Virus record (IMG/VR): IMGVR_UViG_3300032676_000934
Location: 1 to 64,000 of that record
From: a virus
Reading direction: 5' to 3' (one strand)
Length of the DNA stretch: 64,000 nt
In this document: in pieces, positions 24,414-31,156 of the stretch
Layout: each line of letters starts with the position of its first letter
Numbering within the stretch: position 1 is the first letter of the stretch
Made by a program: the position numbers and the translations under genes
Notes under the pieces: generated by a model
Seen by the model: only the letters and a program-made list of their open reading frames with translations
The model's database searches: none
What the model was told of the DNA's origin: nothing

Positions 24414-25651
24414 CCGTAGCGGCGACGGCCCAGACCGAAGGCGGCTGCCTGCTCGGCCGAGACGATGAGGGGCTTGGCACCCCGCAGAAGCTCCACGGCA
24501 TACCGCAGGGCGTCGATGACGTGGTTCTTCTTGTCCGCTAGCACGGGCAGCACCTCGCCTGTGAGCGGGTCGGTCTTGTAGGCGTATAGGGTCAGCTCAT
24601 CGATGGTGTGCCGGCAGTTCGGATGCACCACGATGTCGTAGGACTTCAGGAACTCGATCCCGTCCTCTACCGACCCCTGCCCTTTCGTGGCCGGCACCAG
24701 CTTGGGATAGCCATGCCGCTGTAGGTAGGAGATCGTCTCAGGCCGAGCGCTGTCGGCTCGGATCGGCCACTTGCGGGCCTGACCATCGTCCAGCGTATCG
24801 AACAGGGCCGGCGTCCGGTCGATCTCGCAGCCGACCTTGTAAACCTCGCGGTCGACGTAGAGCGTTCGCCCTTCAGTGAAGCACCGGACCAGCGTGGTCG
24901 GGTCGACGCTGAAGCCCCAGTCCGCGCCGTAGTAGAACCGGGCATCAGTCGGGGTGTCGAACGCCTCAACCCGCCAGTTGCGGAAGACGCGGGCCTCGCT
25001 GTTACGCTGGTAGCCACCCAGCCAGATGTGGGCGTACTTGTCAGCGTCGCGCCGCTGGTCGTAGTCCTTTTCCTCGACCAGTTCGGCCGGCAGCCACGGG
25101 TTGTCCGACCAGTTGGCCTCGACCACGATGCTGTTCGGAACGCGGGTCTCGCCGCGGAGCAGCGTATCAACCGGGTCCGTGGCCTTCGACGGGTTCCATG
25201 AGAACCACAGCTCCGAGCCCGGCATGCGGATCGTGGGACGAAGCAGATCCAGCGAGCGCTGCGACAGCGACTGCGCCTCTTCCACCCACGCGACCCTGAA
25301 CCCCTCCAGCGACTTGATGCTCTCCGCTGTGTGGTTCTGCATGCCCTGGAATACGATCAGGCCGCCGTTGTCGACCTCGATCCTGGTGTCCAGCACGCGG
25401 AAGCGCGAAGCCACGCCGAGACGGTTGATCTTGTCCTCAAGGAGCCGCTTGACCGACTGCTCCAGCGACTTCTGGATTTCACGAACGCAGACCGCCCGGG
25501 TCGGCTGGATCAAGCACTCCTCAATCAGCATCTCGCCGAAGAAGTGCGACTTGCCGGAGCCTCGACCGCCGTGCGCGCCCTTGTAGCGAGCCGGCTGCAG
25601 GAGCGGCAGGAAGACCTCAGGTGTCTCGATCTGGAGGACGGACGATGACAC
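24410..25651 (-). CDS. terL: terminase large subunit (PBSX/Terminase_3 type)
   Basis: 413 residues. Walker A GGRGSGKS at 28-35, Walker B plus catalytic Glu AWVEEA at 121-126, coupling motif WFSWNPS at 149-155. The nuclease half has YGADWGFSVDPT (acidic Asp244), ADSARPE (Asp300) and the late NHVIDALRYAV. This is the DNA-packaging motor. It overlaps the small-subunit-like gene by 35 bases. Confidence 0.93.
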   Translation of the reverse strand: MSSSVLQIETPEVFLPLLQPARYKGAHGGRGSGKSHFFGEMLIEECLIQPTRAVCVREIQKSLEQSVKRLLEDKINRLGVASRFRVLDTRIEVDNGGLIVFQGMQNHTAESIKSLEGFRVAWVEEAQSLSQRSLDLLRPTIRMPGSELWFSWNPSKATDPVDTLLRGETRVPNSIVVEANWSDNPWLPAELVEEKDYDQRRDADKYAHIWLGGYQRNSEARVFRNWRVEAFDTPTDARFYYGADWGFSVDPTTLVRCFTEGRTLYVDREVYKVGCEIDRTPALFDTLDDGQARKWPIRADSARPETISYLQRHGYPKLVPATKGQGSVEDGIEFLKSYDIVVHPNCRHTIDELTLYAYKTDPLTGEVLPVLADKKNHVIDALRYAVELLRGAKPLIVSAEQAAAFGLGRRRYG

Positions 25652-25901
25652 GCTCGATCTTCACGATGTGCTGGACCGGGTTCTCTTCGTCGCCCGCGAT
25701 CTGCATCGGGAGCACTTTGCCCAGCAGCGCTAGGAACGGCCCCGGCGTGTCGATGGCTCGCTCAGCGAGGTAGTTCGCTATCCCCTCATCACCGCCGCCG
25801 CCGGCCGTCTGAGCGGCCTTGAGGATCGCATCCTTGAGCAGGGCGGTGGTTTTGTTCGGAACGCCCTTCGGACGCCCCTTGCCGGCGTTCGGAGGGGTCA
25901 C
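25617..25901 (-). CDS. terminase small subunit-like protein
   Basis: 94 residues: NAGKGRPKGVPNKTTALLKDAILKAAQTAGG, then GPFLALLGKVLPMQIAGDEENPVQHIVKIERVIVRPP. The GRPKG.PNK opening (AT-hook or DUF5681-like) followed by an ILKAA helix and LLGKVLP is the common form of putative small terminases directly upstream of PBSX-type large subunits. DNA recognition is inferred. Confidence 0.72.
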   Translation of the reverse strand: MTPPNAGKGRPKGVPNKTTALLKDAILKAAQTAGGGGDEGIANYLAERAIDTPGPFLALLGKVLPMQIAGDEENPVQHIVKIERVIVRPPDRDT

Positions 25902-25925
25902 AGCAGATCACACTAGTTTGGTGAG

Positions 25926-26348
25926 TTAGCCGCGCTTACGCTTCGCAGCCGTGTCCTCGGCCGAAGGCTCGGGATCAGAGCCATTGGCAGGCGCAGCATC
26001 CCCGGTGCTCTCGGTCGAAGCCGGCATGTCACTGGACGAGGCAGGAGCGGCTGCGGCGGTCTCGGCCGAGGGAGACGGCGCAGCAGGAGCCGGATCGGCT
26101 TCAGCGGGCTTCTCTTCAGACGCTACGGGCATCTCACCCGTCGCCATGACGGTCGCGGTCTGGACGATGGCGTCCATGGAGGTGGTAAGATCGGACAGAA
26201 GCGGCATGGCAGCAGCCAGCTTCTCCTTGACCGTACCCATGTCAGGGGCGGCGTTGGCTTCCGCGAGAAGGTCGAGGCCCTTGGCATGCTGCTCGGCGAC
26301 ATTGGCGCAGAGGCGGCTGAGGGCGATCTTGTGAGCGTCCTGCGTCAT
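25926..26348 (-). CDS. unknown protein with helical N-terminus and acidic tail
   Basis: 140 residues. Residues 1-70 form helices (ALSRLCANVAEQHAKGLDLLAEANAAPDMGTVKEKLAAAMPLLSDLTTSMDAIV). Residues 75-140 are low-complexity Ala/Pro/Glu/Ser ending in AAKRKRG. No family recognised. It shares ATGA with the gene before it. Confidence 0.62.
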   Translation of the reverse strand: MTQDAHKIALSRLCANVAEQHAKGLDLLAEANAAPDMGTVKEKLAAAMPLLSDLTTSMDAIVQTATVMATGEMPVASEEKPAEADPAPAAPSPSAETAAAAPASSSDMPASTESTGDAAPANGSDPEPSAEDTAAKRKRG

Positions 26349-26527
26349 GGATGGCTCCTGCGTGTCAGATCTCTGAACTCGCTATCAGCCGTATCAGCCT
26401 GAGCGATGCGGGCCAGATGCTGGCGATCGGTCAGGGCTGTGGGCTGTGTGGCTCGGCGAGGGCCAGCGGCAGCAGCACGGGCGATGCGAGCATGGCTCAG
26501 GGAGAGGAGGGTGTCGGTGGGGCGCAT
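26345..26527 (-). CDS. small basic protein
   Basis: 60 residues, Arg/Ala-rich: LLSLSHARIARAAAAGPRRATQPTALTDRQHLARIAQADTADSEFRDLTRRSHP. It starts 2 bases after the sponge-like gene and overlaps the next by ATGA, which supports it being a real coupled gene. Function unknown. Confidence 0.55.
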   Translation of the reverse strand: MRPTDTLLSLSHARIARAAAAGPRRATQPTALTDRQHLARIAQADTADSEFRDLTRRSHP

Positions 26528-26529
26528 GG

Positions 26530-26925
26530 TCAGACCGTGTGCGTGCCTTCGACGCCACGGGCCATACGAGCCCGAGTGCGTGACAGCAGCGCTTCTTGCG
26601 CGGCCTCGACGTGTTTCAGCGCCTCAGCATTCTCAACACAAGCGTAAGGACCGGCCTGGAAGGCCTGAAGACGATCAGCAACAATCGCCAGCAGCACCTC
26701 TTGCGTGATGCCGTTCACGCCCATCTCGCCGATCGGGCCGTTCTGGAACAGCACCTTGAGGCATGTCTCATCTCGGCAGGTGCTATCGGCGGACGGATTG
26801 TTCAGCGTGTGAAAGCCATAGACGGCATAGAGGTGATTGGCACCTCCAGCGCCTGGCTGGTCATGGACCTGAACGGTGAGGGTGTCGTTGGCCAGATTGA
26901 CCTTGTGACTGGTAATCTCACGCAT
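26530..26925 (-). CDS. Acb2/Tad1-like cyclic-nucleotide sponge candidate (anti-CBASS/anti-Thoeris)
   Basis: 131 residues. Residues 1-55 (MREITSHKVNLANDTLTVQVHDQPGAGGANHLYAVYGF) are a small beta domain seen before this module in other phages. Residues 60-131 hold LFQNGPIGEMGVNGITQEVLLAIVADRLQAFQ, PYACVENAEALKHVEAAQEAL and LLSRTRARMARGVEGTHTV. FQNGPI.E.GVNG, a helical hairpin, and a C-terminal R.ARGVEGT are, from memory, the signature of the Acb2/Tad1 hairpin family. That family binds CBASS and Thoeris signalling nucleotides. Similar proteins are often mis-annotated. Confidence 0.72.
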   Translation of the reverse strand: MREITSHKVNLANDTLTVQVHDQPGAGGANHLYAVYGFHTLNNPSADSTCRDETCLKVLFQNGPIGEMGVNGITQEVLLAIVADRLQAFQAGPYACVENAEALKHVEAAQEALLSRTRARMARGVEGTHTV

Positions 26926-27025
26926 CTCGTGCTCCCGTCATCAGGTCGAAGCCGGCGCAGATCCATGCTGCGTAGAAGTGGCTCGGCAAGAACAGCCAGG
27001 TCAGGACGGCGTCTGGGTTCGGCAT
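26918..27025 (-). CDS. 35-residue membrane-associated peptide
   Basis: MPNPDAVLTWLFLPSHFYAA followed by WICAGFDLMTG and a charged end. One amphipathic or hydrophobic helix. It overlaps the next gene by 8 bases and follows the 39-residue gene by 2. Too short to classify. Supported by the tight spacing of five small genes in a row. Confidence 0.5.
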   Translation of the reverse strand: MPNPDAVLTWLFLPSHFYAAWICAGFDLMTGARDA

Positions 27026-27027
27026 TG

Positions 27028-27147
27028 TCAGAACCCTGCGGTCTCAGCGAGGATGGCGATCAGGGCACAGGCTAGCCCAGCCGAAGCGATCACAGCGCCG
27101 AGGGCGAAGCCGGACAGCGCAGGATGCTCAAGCACCCAGGCTTCCAT
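27028..27147 (-). CDS. 39-residue single-pass membrane protein
   Basis: Starts MEAWVLEHPALSGFALGAVI and continues with a hydrophobic stretch ASAGLACALIAILAE. The ATG overlaps the stop of the preceding acidic gene (TGATG). Function unknown. Confidence 0.5.
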   Translation of the reverse strand: MEAWVLEHPALSGFALGAVIASAGLACALIAILAETAGF

Positions 27148-27293
27148 CAGGCGCGCTCGGCGGTCTCAGCCATCACCCGGCGCCGAATGCCGGGTAGCTC
27201 GATCTCACCGTCTGCAACCTCGTCCCAGTCCTCGGGGAGGAGGTCGTCGGGATCACGGTCTAGCCGGACGTCGGAGAGATCGTCTTCGTTCAA
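27147..27293 (-). CDS. 48-residue acidic protein (TTG start)
   Basis: The TTG overlaps the preceding stop (GTTGA). Sequence NEDDLSDVRLDRDPDDLLPE, then DWDEVADGEIELPGIRRRV: strongly acidic for the first 34 residues, basic at the end. The start codon is inferred from coupling, as no ATG or GTG is available. Acidic tiny phage proteins can mimic DNA, but nothing here proves that. Confidence 0.45.
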   Translation of the reverse strand: MNEDDLSDVRLDRDPDDLLPEDWDEVADGEIELPGIRRRVMAETAERA

Positions 27294-27634
27294 CGACTGA
27301 TCACCAGAATTGGCATGTCAGTTGCCGTCACGACGGCGTCATCTCGCTCATCAAGCGGCATGAAATCGTCTTCGTGGAACGCCTGCTCCTGATCGGGGCC
27401 GTTCGTGGTCAGCCGAGGCTCGTTGCGGATTTCCTCAAAGATCAGCCCAACGATGCCGGGCGCCTCAGTCCAAGGCTTGCCCCCAAGTTCCGAGGACCCC
27501 ATAACGATATCGCGGATCGTGTAGATACCACCGGTTACCGGCACATGCTCGGGGCAAAGCTCCGGCGGGATATCGGGAAACCACACAGCCTCGGCGGGCT
27601 TCGTGCAGACGACGCGCATGCCGATCTCGAACAT
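27290..27634 (-). CDS. unknown phage protein
   Basis: 114 residues: MFEIGMRVVCTKPAEAVWFP, then PVTGGIYTIRDIVMGSSELGGKPWTEAPGIVGLIFEEIRN and a carboxy-terminal FHEDDFMPLDERDDA. The pattern G..V.C.K.....P....GG.YTIR.I..........GLIFEEI.N....D...AF....F.PL is a conserved hypothetical family in alphaproteobacterial phages. It overlaps its neighbour by one base. Confidence 0.7.
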   Translation of the reverse strand: MFEIGMRVVCTKPAEAVWFPDIPPELCPEHVPVTGGIYTIRDIVMGSSELGGKPWTEAPGIVGLIFEEIRNEPRLTTNGPDQEQAFHEDDFMPLDERDDAVVTATDMPILVISR

Positions 27635-27909
27635 CAGGCGGCTCCGCTCGTGATGGCGTCCATCGCGGCCTTTAGCTCATCGACTCTGTCGGAAAGCTGC
27701 TGGTTCTCGCGGGCGTAGCTGTCGCAGGCGCGCTCGGCGCTTCGGAGGTGCATCGCGATTGCCGCATCCAATCGCTTACGGGCTTCACTGGCGGCGTTCG
27801 CGGCCTCGGATGAGGCTTGGGTGCCAATTCCAAGCTTGCCCTCTCTCAGGGCTCGCAAATGGAAAATGTCGATTGCCGCTGCGATGTCGGCCGGGATGGT
27901 CTCGGGCAT
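27634..27909 (-). CDS. coiled-coil protein, first gene after late promoter
   Basis: 91 residues, helical throughout with a heptad-like stretch ERACDSYARENQQLSDRVDELKAAMD at 58-84. It is the first gene downstream of the promoter at 28079-28106, after a leader of about 160 bases. Function unknown. Confidence 0.65.
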   Translation of the reverse strand: MPETIPADIAAAIDIFHLRALREGKLGIGTQASSEAANAASEARKRLDAAIAMHLRSAERACDSYARENQQLSDRVDELKAAMDAITSGAA

Positions 27910-28078
27910 GGCGAGGTCCGGCGAAGGCTAGCGGAATTTGGTGGCAATGCGGGCGGGCTACTCGCCACGGGTCATCTGAGGAGACCAAAGCGAGCCCGAC
28001 CGAGGGCGGCGGGGTATCCCCTCATGGCCCTATGCGCGGAAGGCACTGCCTTTTGGCCCGCACAACGTCGTGGCGAGA
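27910..28078 (-). other. transcribed leader between late promoter and first late gene
   Basis: No gene seen on either strand. On the minus strand, 20-32 bases after the expected start, lies AAGGCAGTGCCTT (28040-28052), which repeats the core of the promoter-proximal palindrome. Further down, GGCGAGTAGCCC (27955-27966) loosely resembles the RfaH/ops element GGCGGTAGC, with one extra base. Either could load the phage NusG-like factor. This is inference. Confidence 0.4.
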
Positions 28079-28106
28079 ATTATAGAAGCGCCAATCGATA
28101 TGTCAA
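28079..28106 (-). promoter_or_regulatory. late promoter, near-consensus sigma70
   Basis: On the minus strand: TTGACA (28106-28101), 16 bases, TATAAT (28084-28079). Both hexamers are perfect consensus. It points into the operon running from 27909 to the structural genes and begins 27 bases downstream of the NusG-like gene's stop. Confidence 0.8.
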
Positions 28107-28109
28107 GCA

Positions 28110-28130
28110 TTGATAGGCACTGTCTATCAA
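28110..28130. promoter_or_regulatory. operator palindrome upstream of late promoter
   Basis: TTGATAG-N7-CTATCAA, a perfect 7-bp inverted repeat, lies 3 bases upstream of the -35 hexamer and 2 bases from the NusG-like stop. Its centre shares GGCACTG(T/C)CT with 28040-28052. The position suits an activator or a silencing repressor; the binding protein is unknown. Confidence 0.6.
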
Positions 28131-28132
28131 AG

Positions 28133-28969
28133 TTAGGCTCGGCGAAGGGCTGCCGGCGCCTTGTGCATCGGGCGATCAAGGTTCTCGACCGTTTCCAACG
28201 ACACCTCGACCAGCGCCATGCCGCCGAAGACCGAGGTCAGGATCCGGAAGCGCCCTCGCCCGTCGTTGTCGTTGTCGGCCGTGCCGGTAGCGCCTGCGAA
28301 GGGGCCTTCGGTGATCTGGATCCGGTCGCCCTTCGCGACGGCTGGCAGGGCTGCCAGACGCTGAGCCTCGGCAGTGCGTGCCTCTCGGAAGGCGATCAGG
28401 CTCTGGCGCTTGCGCTCGTCAAACCAGCCCTCGCGCTCCTCGTCAGCCATGGGGGCGATGCCGCCGAGCGTGCCGTTCGCCGTCGTGTAGCGGATCGGCA
28501 TCGGGACGGGGTAGCCGTTGTTGCCGAGGCAGGACAGGACGCCGATCGGCGACGCCGGCTGGTGCCGAGGCTTGATCGTCGGGCCCCAGGCATCAGGCAG
28601 GACAGGGTAGTCTGCGCCTGCCGCGTCCGTCCGCCATTCGGGGTGCGGCAGGTGCGCGAAGAGGTAACCTCTGAACAGGGGCCGCTGCAGCTCGGTCAGG
28701 TACAGGTCCCTGCCCTTTCGACGCCGCTCCCAATAGGTCTCGGTCGGCACGTAGCTCGGGATGCCGGCCTCGCTGAGCCCATCCTGGCAGCGGTACTCGC
28801 CCTGCGGTACGGTGATGAGGCAGTACCAGCCCTTGCCGGCCTCCTTCTCGATCACGGGCGCTGTGCGACGCTCGTCGTGCTCAAGCGGGATCTCGTTGGC
28901 CTTGGCCTTCGGCTGGTTGTCGTTGTCCGGCTTGGAGCCGAGGTGCTTGCCGTACAGTCGGGCGCCCAT
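28133..28969 (-). CDS. NusG-like antitermination factor in the position of lambda Q
   Basis: 278 residues. NGN domain at about 45-125: KGWYCLITVPQGEYRCQDGLSEAGIPSYVPTETYWERRRKGRDLY, then RPLFRGYLFAHL. A middle insertion at 130-195, then a KOW domain at about 215-265 (AVAKGDRIQITEGPFAGATGTADN, FRILTSVFGGMALVEVSLETVE). ATG at 28969 has GGAG upstream; longer frames lack support. It is the last gene of the replication operon and immediately precedes the late promoter, so late-gene antitermination is likely. Confidence 0.85.
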   Translation of the reverse strand: MGARLYGKHLGSKPDNDNQPKAKANEIPLEHDERRTAPVIEKEAGKGWYCLITVPQGEYRCQDGLSEAGIPSYVPTETYWERRRKGRDLYLTELQRPLFRGYLFAHLPHPEWRTDAAGADYPVLPDAWGPTIKPRHQPASPIGVLSCLGNNGYPVPMPIRYTTANGTLGGIAPMADEEREGWFDERKRQSLIAFREARTAEAQRLAALPAVAKGDRIQITEGPFAGATGTADNDNDGRGRFRILTSVFGGMALVEVSLETVENLDRPMHKAPAALRRA

Positions 28970-28973
28970 GGTC

Positions 28974-29159
28974 TTACTCCGCTGCGTGATGATGCTGGAT
29001 CTTGGCGCCGACGTACCAGCACCAACGAGGGGCCTCGACCCATTGCCGGTCGCCGATGAACCAAAAGAAGCTCGGCGTCGGATAGCCACTGACAGGCTCA
29101 TCCGGGTTGGCCCCGATGGAGAGGCAGTAGGCGCGGGCGTTGCGCTCTTGAGGGGTCAC
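28974..29159 (-). CDS. small unknown protein
   Basis: 61 residues: MTPQERNARAYCLSIGANPD, then FFWFIGDRQWVEAPRWCWYVGAKIQHHHAAE. Trp-rich and His-rich near the end. It lies 4 bases before the NusG-like gene in the same operon. A helical start of this kind (ERNARAYC..IGANPDE) recurs in phage proteins. Function unknown. Confidence 0.62.
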   Translation of the reverse strand: MTPQERNARAYCLSIGANPDEPVSGYPTPSFFWFIGDRQWVEAPRWCWYVGAKIQHHHAAE

Positions 29160-29168
29160 GCTTCGCTC

Positions 29169-29402
29169 CTAGAAGGGTATGTCGTCGTCCAGATCCGCCT
29201 GCGTTCCGCGGCCGATCGGGATGATCTCGATGTCGCGCTTGCGGACGGCGCCGATGGCCTCCAGCACGATGAAGGTCTTACCGGGATGCAGGCGGGCAAG
29301 CCGCTCGGCCTCGCGAGTGGCAGCATGCGCGGATGGATGCTGCCACGTCGGCTGCCCCTGGCCGAGGCCGTAGACCATCCAGAACGGGTTCATTTCACTC
29401 AC
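29169..29402 (-). CDS. small conserved phage protein
   Basis: 77 residues: NPFWMVYGLGQGQPTWQHPSAHAATREAERLARLHPGKTFIVLEAIGAVRKRDIE. The FWMVYG.GQGQPT..H.S...A..EAERLAR..PG..F.VLEA pattern is a widespread short phage or plasmid family of unknown role. The ATG overlaps the preceding stop by 4 bases. Confidence 0.72.
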   Translation of the reverse strand: MSEMNPFWMVYGLGQGQPTWQHPSAHAATREAERLARLHPGKTFIVLEAIGAVRKRDIEIIPIGRGTQADLDDDIPF

Positions 29403-30100
29403 GCTCTCACTCCCTCGCTCTCTTGAGATCTCGCTTTGGCTTCGGCTTCTCTTAGGGTGGAGAGAGCTTGAAGACGGTCAGCGTGGGCGGTGCCGGCTTC
29501 GCGGGTTCGGTTGCCGGCGCTGGCCTCGGACAGCTCGGCCACGATCTCGGCAAAGCGGCGGGATACCTCGGCCCGCTCCTCATCGGTCGGCGGGGTGTAG
29601 ATCTCGGCATCCAGCACCGCGTTGATCTTCGCGCGCTCGTACTGCGCTTCTGCGATGAGGCGGCGGCAGACAGCGGCGATCTCGCCGGGCTTGGGGGCAT
29701 GGATCCCCTCCCCCTGATCGGCCGCCAGAAACTGCGCACAGGCCGCCTCTACGGCCCAGGCGGGGTACTTCGTCAGCGTGACAAGGAACGCCTTCTTTTG
29801 AAGCTTCCGCGTCTCATCATCTACGTTCGGAACTGCCATTACCGACCGCAGCATCCCAACGGCTCGGACGATGACCGCCGCGTCACAGGGCTGAAGCCGC
29901 TCATCGAGGTGTTGGCGCCGATCGACCAAGACCGCACGCTGCTCGGCGGACGGCTCATCGGCCGCCGACAAGGCGCAGCGCCGGAACTCGCCAGGGATCG
30001 GCTCCAGCTTGTTGTGCAGCCGGCTCGTCAAATCTGCGACCGCCCGGCTCACCGGAACGATCCCACGGGCCTGCGTCACGGCTGAAAGGGCGGTTGTCAT
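29399..30100 (-). CDS. putative replication accessory/helicase-loader-like protein
   Basis: 233 residues from an ATG at 30100 with GGAGG six bases upstream. This start forces a 146-base overlap with the replication gene before it. All-helical: ALSAADEPSAEQRAVLVDRRQHLDERL, AVIVRAVGMLRSVMAVPNVDDETRKLQKKAFLVTLTKYPAWAVEAACAQFLAAD, GIHAPKPGEIAAVCRRLIAEAQYERAKINAVLDAE. Position after an O-like gene suggests a P-like loader; sequence alone does not establish it. Confidence 0.65.
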   Translation of the reverse strand: MTTALSAVTQARGIVPVSRAVADLTSRLHNKLEPIPGEFRRCALSAADEPSAEQRAVLVDRRQHLDERLQPCDAAVIVRAVGMLRSVMAVPNVDDETRKLQKKAFLVTLTKYPAWAVEAACAQFLAADQGEGIHAPKPGEIAAVCRRLIAEAQYERAKINAVLDAEIYTPPTDEERAEVSRRFAEIVAELSEASAGNRTREAGTAHADRLQALSTLREAEAKARSQESEGVRA

Positions 30101-30884
30101 AGCGGCCTCCGGTGAGTTCGGCGTTCGCTTCGATGGCCTCGGCGGCCCAGAAATCGGCGGGCTTTGGCGGCGGGCGTTGCTTCTGGCGAGCATCACGTCC
30201 CGAGAACTTCACGTCGTTCCGGCACCACGTGCGCCACGCCGCCAGCCAGTCGGCCATGATGGTGCCCTTGCCGGCGTGGTAATCGATGAACTGCGGCCAG
30301 ATCACCGCCGCGCGGCTGGGCTCAACGCCGGCCTTGCGAGCCGCTGCGGTCTCATCCTCTGCCAGCAGCCAAGTCGGCTTGATCTTCGTCCGCCTCGGGC
30401 TCGGCGCCGCAGGCGCGCTCTCCGAACGAAGTGAGGAGATATCTTGAATGAGTTCAGTGCCTTTAATGTCTTCTTCTTTGCGTCGCGGGTGCGTCGTAGG
30501 TGCGTCGGAGGTGCGTCGCGTGTGCGTCGGCACGTCGGCTTCGGGTAGGCTAACCCGTTGAAAACGGTCGTATTTTAGGATCGTTATGTGCGTCGCTTTT
30601 TTGTCAGCGGCCGCACAGATAATTTCACGCGAAATCAGGCGTCCGAGGTAACGGCGAACGCGAGCCTCAGACCACGACCATTTCTCTGCGAGGAAGCGGG
30701 TGGAGAAGGCGCACTGGCCGCGCGCAAGGTCGATGGCGCCGCTCCCGACACGGATGCGCATCGGCTTCCAAGCGGCCTGCCCAACGAGCCAAATGAACGC
30801 CTCTCGCTCGCTGAACTCGCCATCGGCAAAGTCAGGATCCGACCAGATGCCGCGGTCTACCGCGAAGACGCCGCGCTCGCTCAT
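29955..30884 (-). CDS. replication initiation protein, winged-helix O-like
   Basis: 309 residues from ATG at 30884. The N-terminal domain SERGVFAVDRGIWSDPDFADGEFSEREAFIWLVGQAAWKPMRIRVG, FSTRFLAEKWSWSEARVRRYLGRLISREII is a phage-replication winged helix. After a basic linker, residues 190-245 (TWLLAEDETAAARKAGVEPSRAAVIWPQFIDYHAGKGTIMADWLAAWRTWCRND) match the DnaD/O-like C-terminal domain. It would bind the origin and recruit host replisome parts. Confidence 0.83.
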   Translation of the reverse strand: MSERGVFAVDRGIWSDPDFADGEFSEREAFIWLVGQAAWKPMRIRVGSGAIDLARGQCAFSTRFLAEKWSWSEARVRRYLGRLISREIICAAADKKATHITILKYDRFQRVSLPEADVPTHTRRTSDAPTTHPRRKEEDIKGTELIQDISSLRSESAPAAPSPRRTKIKPTWLLAEDETAAARKAGVEPSRAAVIWPQFIDYHAGKGTIMADWLAAWRTWCRNDVKFSGRDARQKQRPPPKPADFWAAEAIEANAELTGGRYDNRPFSRDAGPWDRSGEPGGRRFDEPAAQQAGADPWRVPALRLVGGR

Positions 30885-31156
30885 GATGTCGCCTTCGACC
30901 AGCGCTTGCAGGCGGGGGACCGGCCGAGCACATCGCTGCAGTGGCCTCCGGTCCAGTAGGACTTCATCAGCTCGCACTTGAGATACGTGCGGGCTAGGCG
31001 ATGCCGGTAGAGATGATCGCAGGAGCCGCAGGTCTCGCCAGCAGGCCCAGTACCGGGCAGCGCAGCGTAGCCCTTAGCAGTGCCGACGCCGCGCATCTTC
31101 TTGCGCTCGGCCGGCGTCAGCGCGCGATCCTGAATGAAAGCGAGCATGTCGGTCAT
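30881..31156 (-). CDS. Cys-rich conserved phage protein
   Basis: 91 residues: LTPAERKKMRGVGTAKGYAALPGTGPAGETCGSCDHLYRHRLARTYLKCELMKSYWTGG, then CKRW. CGSCDH...K.YLKC.L.....T.G....I.. and a final AC.RW form a probable zinc site common near phage replication genes. Overlaps both neighbours by 4 bases. Function unknown. Confidence 0.78.
   Translation of the reverse strand: MTDMLAFIQDRALTPAERKKMRGVGTAKGYAALPGTGPAGETCGSCDHLYRHRLARTYLKCELMKSYWTGGHCSDVLGRSPACKRWSKATS

Noticed and set aside
23214-24419. 401-codon rightward open frame
   Set aside because: Antisense to the portal gene; nothing in it resembles a known protein.
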